Shown here: piece by piece, positions 61,649-64,000 of the stretch
How the letters are laid out: every line of letters begins with the position of its first letter
Numbering within the stretch: position 1 is the first letter of the stretch
DNA from: Desulfobacteraceae bacterium Eth-SRB2
Lineage (GTDB): Bacteria > Desulfobacterota > Desulfobacteria > Desulfobacterales > UBA11574
Length of the DNA stretch: 64,000 bases
Direction of reading: 5' to 3'
NCBI GenBank assembly: GCA_004193595.1
Contig: RPGQ01000037.1
Coordinates: 302,827 to 366,826 of the forward strand
Notes under the pieces: generated by a model
The model's input: the letters and a program-made list of their open reading frames with translations, nothing else
Told to the model about the DNA's origin: nothing
Databases searched by the model: none
Position numbers and translations under genes: made by a program

Positions 61649-63169
61649 TTAAACCTGGGGGTTTATGAAAGGACGCTGCAGCATCCTTTCGTAGAGATCA
61701 ATATATTTGCGAGCCGTTACAGGATGATTGAATGTGGCAGTACTTTGTGCCATGATTCGTTTGATCTGCTGTCCCTTTATATTTAGCGAAAGATCGTAAA
61801 ATTGCATGGCCTGATTGATTGCCCAGAATAGGCCGTTGGAATCGAAGTTCTTAAAAAGAAATCCGTTGCCGGTATTTCTGTTTACATCTATGTCTGTTAT
61901 TGTGTCGTGGATTCCTCCTGTATCGTGGGCAACCGGAAGCGTTCCGTAAATGGGACCGATCATCTGCGGAAGACCGCAAGGTTCAAAACGGGAAGGCATT
62001 AAAACAAAATCCGATGCCCCAAAAGCCTGACGGGCCAATCCCTCGTCGAAATCACAAATTGCCACCCGTTTATTTAAATTAAATTGACTCACGATCTCTT
62101 TAAAATGTTTCTGAAAATCTCCGCCGGCGACAAAAATAATCTCCAGGTTCCTTTCCCAGTAACAGGAAACAATATCATAAAGGATCTCTGCCAGCAACTG
62201 GCATCCCTTTTGGATGGTATCCAGACGGGAAGGCCAGAAAAAAATAGGTGCCCGGACATCCTGGATAAGGCCCAAATATTTCTGGAGAAAACGTTTATTT
62301 TCCTGCTTTCCAGAAACATGGTCATTTATGCTGTACGTACAAGTCAGAGCCTTATCGTTATCAGGGGCAAAAGAAAGTTCGGGGGCATTCAGGATACCGA
62401 CGGCACACCCGGCATTCCATTTATTGGCCAATTTCCTCCGAATGGGCTCTTTTACAAAATCGTGCCGACCTTCGATCATCTCCATTAAAAAGGTTGGGCT
62501 AACAGCATTGACATAATGTGCTGCAAAGATCCCGCTACCAAGAAAATCCACAGGGATGGAATGCCGGGTCTCTTCATAGGTATGCGGCATATGTTCAAAA
62601 AAAAGATGTTTATAGAATGATTTTGCATCGATACCATTGTCCTCTACATCAGCCAAGGTTTTCTTTACGGTATGGATGTTATGGATTGAAAAAAGGCAAG
62701 GAATTCCCAGTTCCTTTGCCATGGCCGGAATCAAACCCGTCATCCAATCGTTACAATGGATGAGGTCCGGCAGAACCTTGGGAACGATATTATTGATGAC
62801 TTCTCTTTGAAAAATAAGAGCCATTTTTGTGTTTTCAACTTCATAGCTGGAGTATATATTGTCCAGGTAGAAAAAGATCCTGTCCTGGGCCAGGTGAATC
62901 CTTTCTTCGGGCATCCTGCTCTTGATGGTTTTTAATTTTTTTTTTAAGAGAGGTCCAAAATTGCCGTTAAATATGGTCCGGTAATCCGGAAGGGCAACAT
63001 GAACATCACCCCCCTGATCGAAAAGGGCGTTTATCAGGGCCGCCGAAACATCGGCCAGCCCCCCCGCCTTTGCACAAAGGCTGTTTGCAATATCTCCCAT
63101 ACCATCAGGCAGATAGGTTACTTCCGGAGTTACAATTAGAATCCGGGGATTTCTCGGAGATTTTGCCAC
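61649..63169 (-). CDS. glgA: Glycogen synthase (GT5 family)
   Basis: A 506-residue GT5 glucosyltransferase extending glycogen from ADP- or UDP-glucose. KAGGLADVSAALINALFDQG is the donor-binding KxGGL motif, LIHCNDWMTGLIPAMAKELG and FSIHNIHTVKKTLADVEDNG follow, and the C-terminal donor site has FFWPSRLDTIQKG, ASDFVLMPSRFEPCGLPQM and DTGGIHDTITDI. The N-terminus carries a short insertion (YLPDGMGDIANSLCA) before KAGGL. No other glycogen genes are in the window. Confidence 0.92.
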   Translation of the reverse strand: MAKSPRNPRILIVTPEVTYLPDGMGDIANSLCAKAGGLADVSAALINALFDQGGDVHVALPDYRTIFNGNFGPLLKKKLKTIKSRMPEERIHLAQDRIFFYLDNIYSSYEVENTKMALIFQREVINNIVPKVLPDLIHCNDWMTGLIPAMAKELGIPCLFSIHNIHTVKKTLADVEDNGIDAKSFYKHLFFEHMPHTYEETRHSIPVDFLGSGIFAAHYVNAVSPTFLMEMIEGRHDFVKEPIRRKLANKWNAGCAVGILNAPELSFAPDNDKALTCTYSINDHVSGKQENKRFLQKYLGLIQDVRAPIFFWPSRLDTIQKGCQLLAEILYDIVSCYWERNLEIIFVAGGDFQKHFKEIVSQFNLNKRVAICDFDEGLARQAFGASDFVLMPSRFEPCGLPQMIGPIYGTLPVAHDTGGIHDTITDIDVNRNTGNGFLFKNFDSNGLFWAINQAMQFYDLSLNIKGQQIKRIMAQSTATFNHPVTARKYIDLYERMLQRPFINPQV

Positions 63170-63230
63170 GTTCTATTACTGTTCTCTAACCATCAAAAAA
63201 TGCTTAACATCATGACACCGACACCATCTT

Positions 63231-63671
63231 TCAACTTGCATTGCCTCGACGATCTTGAAGAAAACCATCGGTGTGGTTCATGAGAAAATATTTCAACCGA
63301 GATTTCTGGTGGTGCGTCAACTCTCCAAATTGCAAAAAAAGGTGTTTCATTGTTATAAAATCGGAAATGAATCGGTCAGCTATTCTCAATTTCGAAATGG
63401 ACTTAATCGGTACTTTATCCAAATAAATTATACCCTCGTTCAAAAATAGAGGTAGTTTAGATGATTTAAGGAAATCGTTTGAGCACTCTCTTATATCAAT
63501 ATAATAAAATGCAAAACCTTTTTCGTTTATATCAGTGATTTGACCCAGCCGTATATCATAGGGCTTGAGTAAAGCAAATATAGTGTCCTTGACTTTGAAT
63601 CGCTTATGTCTCCTACGTTCTGATAGCTCTTTTTTAACCTTGAACCGCTTATATTTCCTACGATCAGTCAG
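63231..63671 (-). CDS. PilZ-like protein, CTG start
   Basis: About 146 residues: a basic N-terminus with RRKYKRFKVKKE and RRRHKRFKVKD (the RxxxR c-di-GMP motif, present twice), then GQITDINEKGFAFYYID (the DxSxxG position is DINEKG), and a C-terminal FGELTHHQKSRLKYFLMNHT typical of PilZ proteins in this group. No ATG, GTG or TTG lies between the last in-frame stop and the conserved start, so CTG 63671 is proposed; it overlaps the upstream stop as CTGA. An AAGGAAGGAAAAGG stretch could be its ribosome site. Confidence 0.65.
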   Translation of the reverse strand: MTDRRKYKRFKVKKELSERRRHKRFKVKDTIFALLKPYDIRLGQITDINEKGFAFYYIDIRECSNDFLKSSKLPLFLNEGIIYLDKVPIKSISKLRIADRFISDFITMKHLFLQFGELTHHQKSRLKYFLMNHTDGFLQDRRGNAS

Positions 63672-64000
63672 CCCTTTTCCTTCCTTTCATCTATTTTCTT
63701 AAAGGCACCTTCAATAGCACGTTCTAACACCTCAAATTTTACCGGCTTACAAAGAAGGCCATCAAAGCCCATCTTTTCAAGCTTATCAGAATCAACCTCC
63801 GTAAAACCACCGGAAAAAGCATAAATAAGAGTCTTTGAGGTTCTTTCTTTAATTCGCATACACAATTCAACGCCGTCCATTTCCGGCATTTTTAAATCCG
63901 TTATAATAAGTGAAAACTTTTCATTTTCTAATATTTCCAAAGCCTCTTTCGCATTTTTAGCTAATTTAGTGTCGTATCCAAGCCTAACAAGATTTATTTC
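63668..64000 (-). CDS. Response regulator receiver domain, 5' end outside the window
   Basis: The frame enters from the edge and ends at TGA 63668-63670. It shows LAKNAKEALEILENEKFSLI, ITDLKMPEMDGVELC with the phospho-acceptor Asp, FSGGFTEVD, and a final LLCKPVKFEVLERAI with the conserved Lys. No output domain follows, so it is a single-domain receiver or the end of a longer hybrid kinase; the missing 5' end decides. It is coupled to the PilZ-like gene by a 4-base overlap. Confidence 0.85.
   Translation of the reverse strand, partial: EINLVRLGYDTKLAKNAKEALEILENEKFSLIITDLKMPEMDGVELCMRIKERTSKTLIYAFSGGFTEVDSDKLEKMGFDGLLCKPVKFEVLERAIEGAFKKIDERKEKG

Overview
The window reads as chromosome from an anaerobic member of the Desulfobacterota, most like the Desulfobacterales. 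Evidence is indirect: an aldehyde:ferredoxin oxidoreductase, FdhD, an AmmeMemoRadiSam cluster, an ADP-forming acyl-CoA synthetase fragment, LivG/LivF ATPases, many small cysteine-rich proteins, two consensus sigma-54 promoters, one probable selenocysteine codon, and intergenic spaces full of short palindromic elements. Base composition is moderate, and no phage, integrase, plasmid replication or CRISPR locus was seen.

Layout. 1-6.3 kb: purE, a Sua5-type gene, a GNAT gene, polA, a CoA-binding protein and a zinc protein, with three MITE-like elements. 6.3-9.4 kb: a four-gene minus-strand envelope operon (DUF1573 protein with an in-frame UGA, HAD phosphatase, NTF2-like secreted protein, L,D-transpeptidase). 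9.5-17.5 kb: a worn region with broken genes (EamA, SEC-C and iron-sulfur fragments), recQ, and two nearly identical YkgJ-type genes. 17.6-22.3 kb: a signalling module made of a CARF-like sigma-54 activator, a textbook sigma-54 promoter 2 nt after its stop codon, a TPR histidine kinase and a receiver-like protein. 22.4-33.3 kb: priA, an IMPase-family gene, hydrolases, an amidoligase with two class II glutamine amidotransferases, and a decayed 1.4 kb copy of the priA/activator junction that cuts short an acyl-CoA synthetase gene. 33.9-38.8 kb: orphan livF/livG, adk, rpsU, folC and tRNA-Arg(CCG). 39.1-46 kb: an apparently exported AmmeMemoRadiSam cluster and an aldehyde oxidoreductase. 47.4-53.1 kb: the housekeeping run rplU-rpmA-obgE-proB-proA-nadD-rsfS, interrupted by repeats. 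53.4-64 kb: fdhD, a sigma-54-driven secreted Cache-like protein, a nucleotidyltransferase, an ApgM-type mutase, a 1200-residue PutA-like enzyme, glycogen synthase, and a PilZ/receiver pair at the edge.

Three things stand out. First, the DUF1573 gene has UGA exactly where the family has the first Cys of its Cys-Gly-Cys motif and stays open for 167 codons afterwards. Second, the 17.6-22.3 kb module looks like a self-contained circuit in which an RtcR-like sensor switches on its own kinase and receiver protein. Third, many intergenic spaces hold palindromes whose arms are built of short repeated words; the arms differ from place to place, but the architecture is the same and two of them share a loop motif. 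All functional statements come from motifs read by eye; no database search or structure prediction was run.
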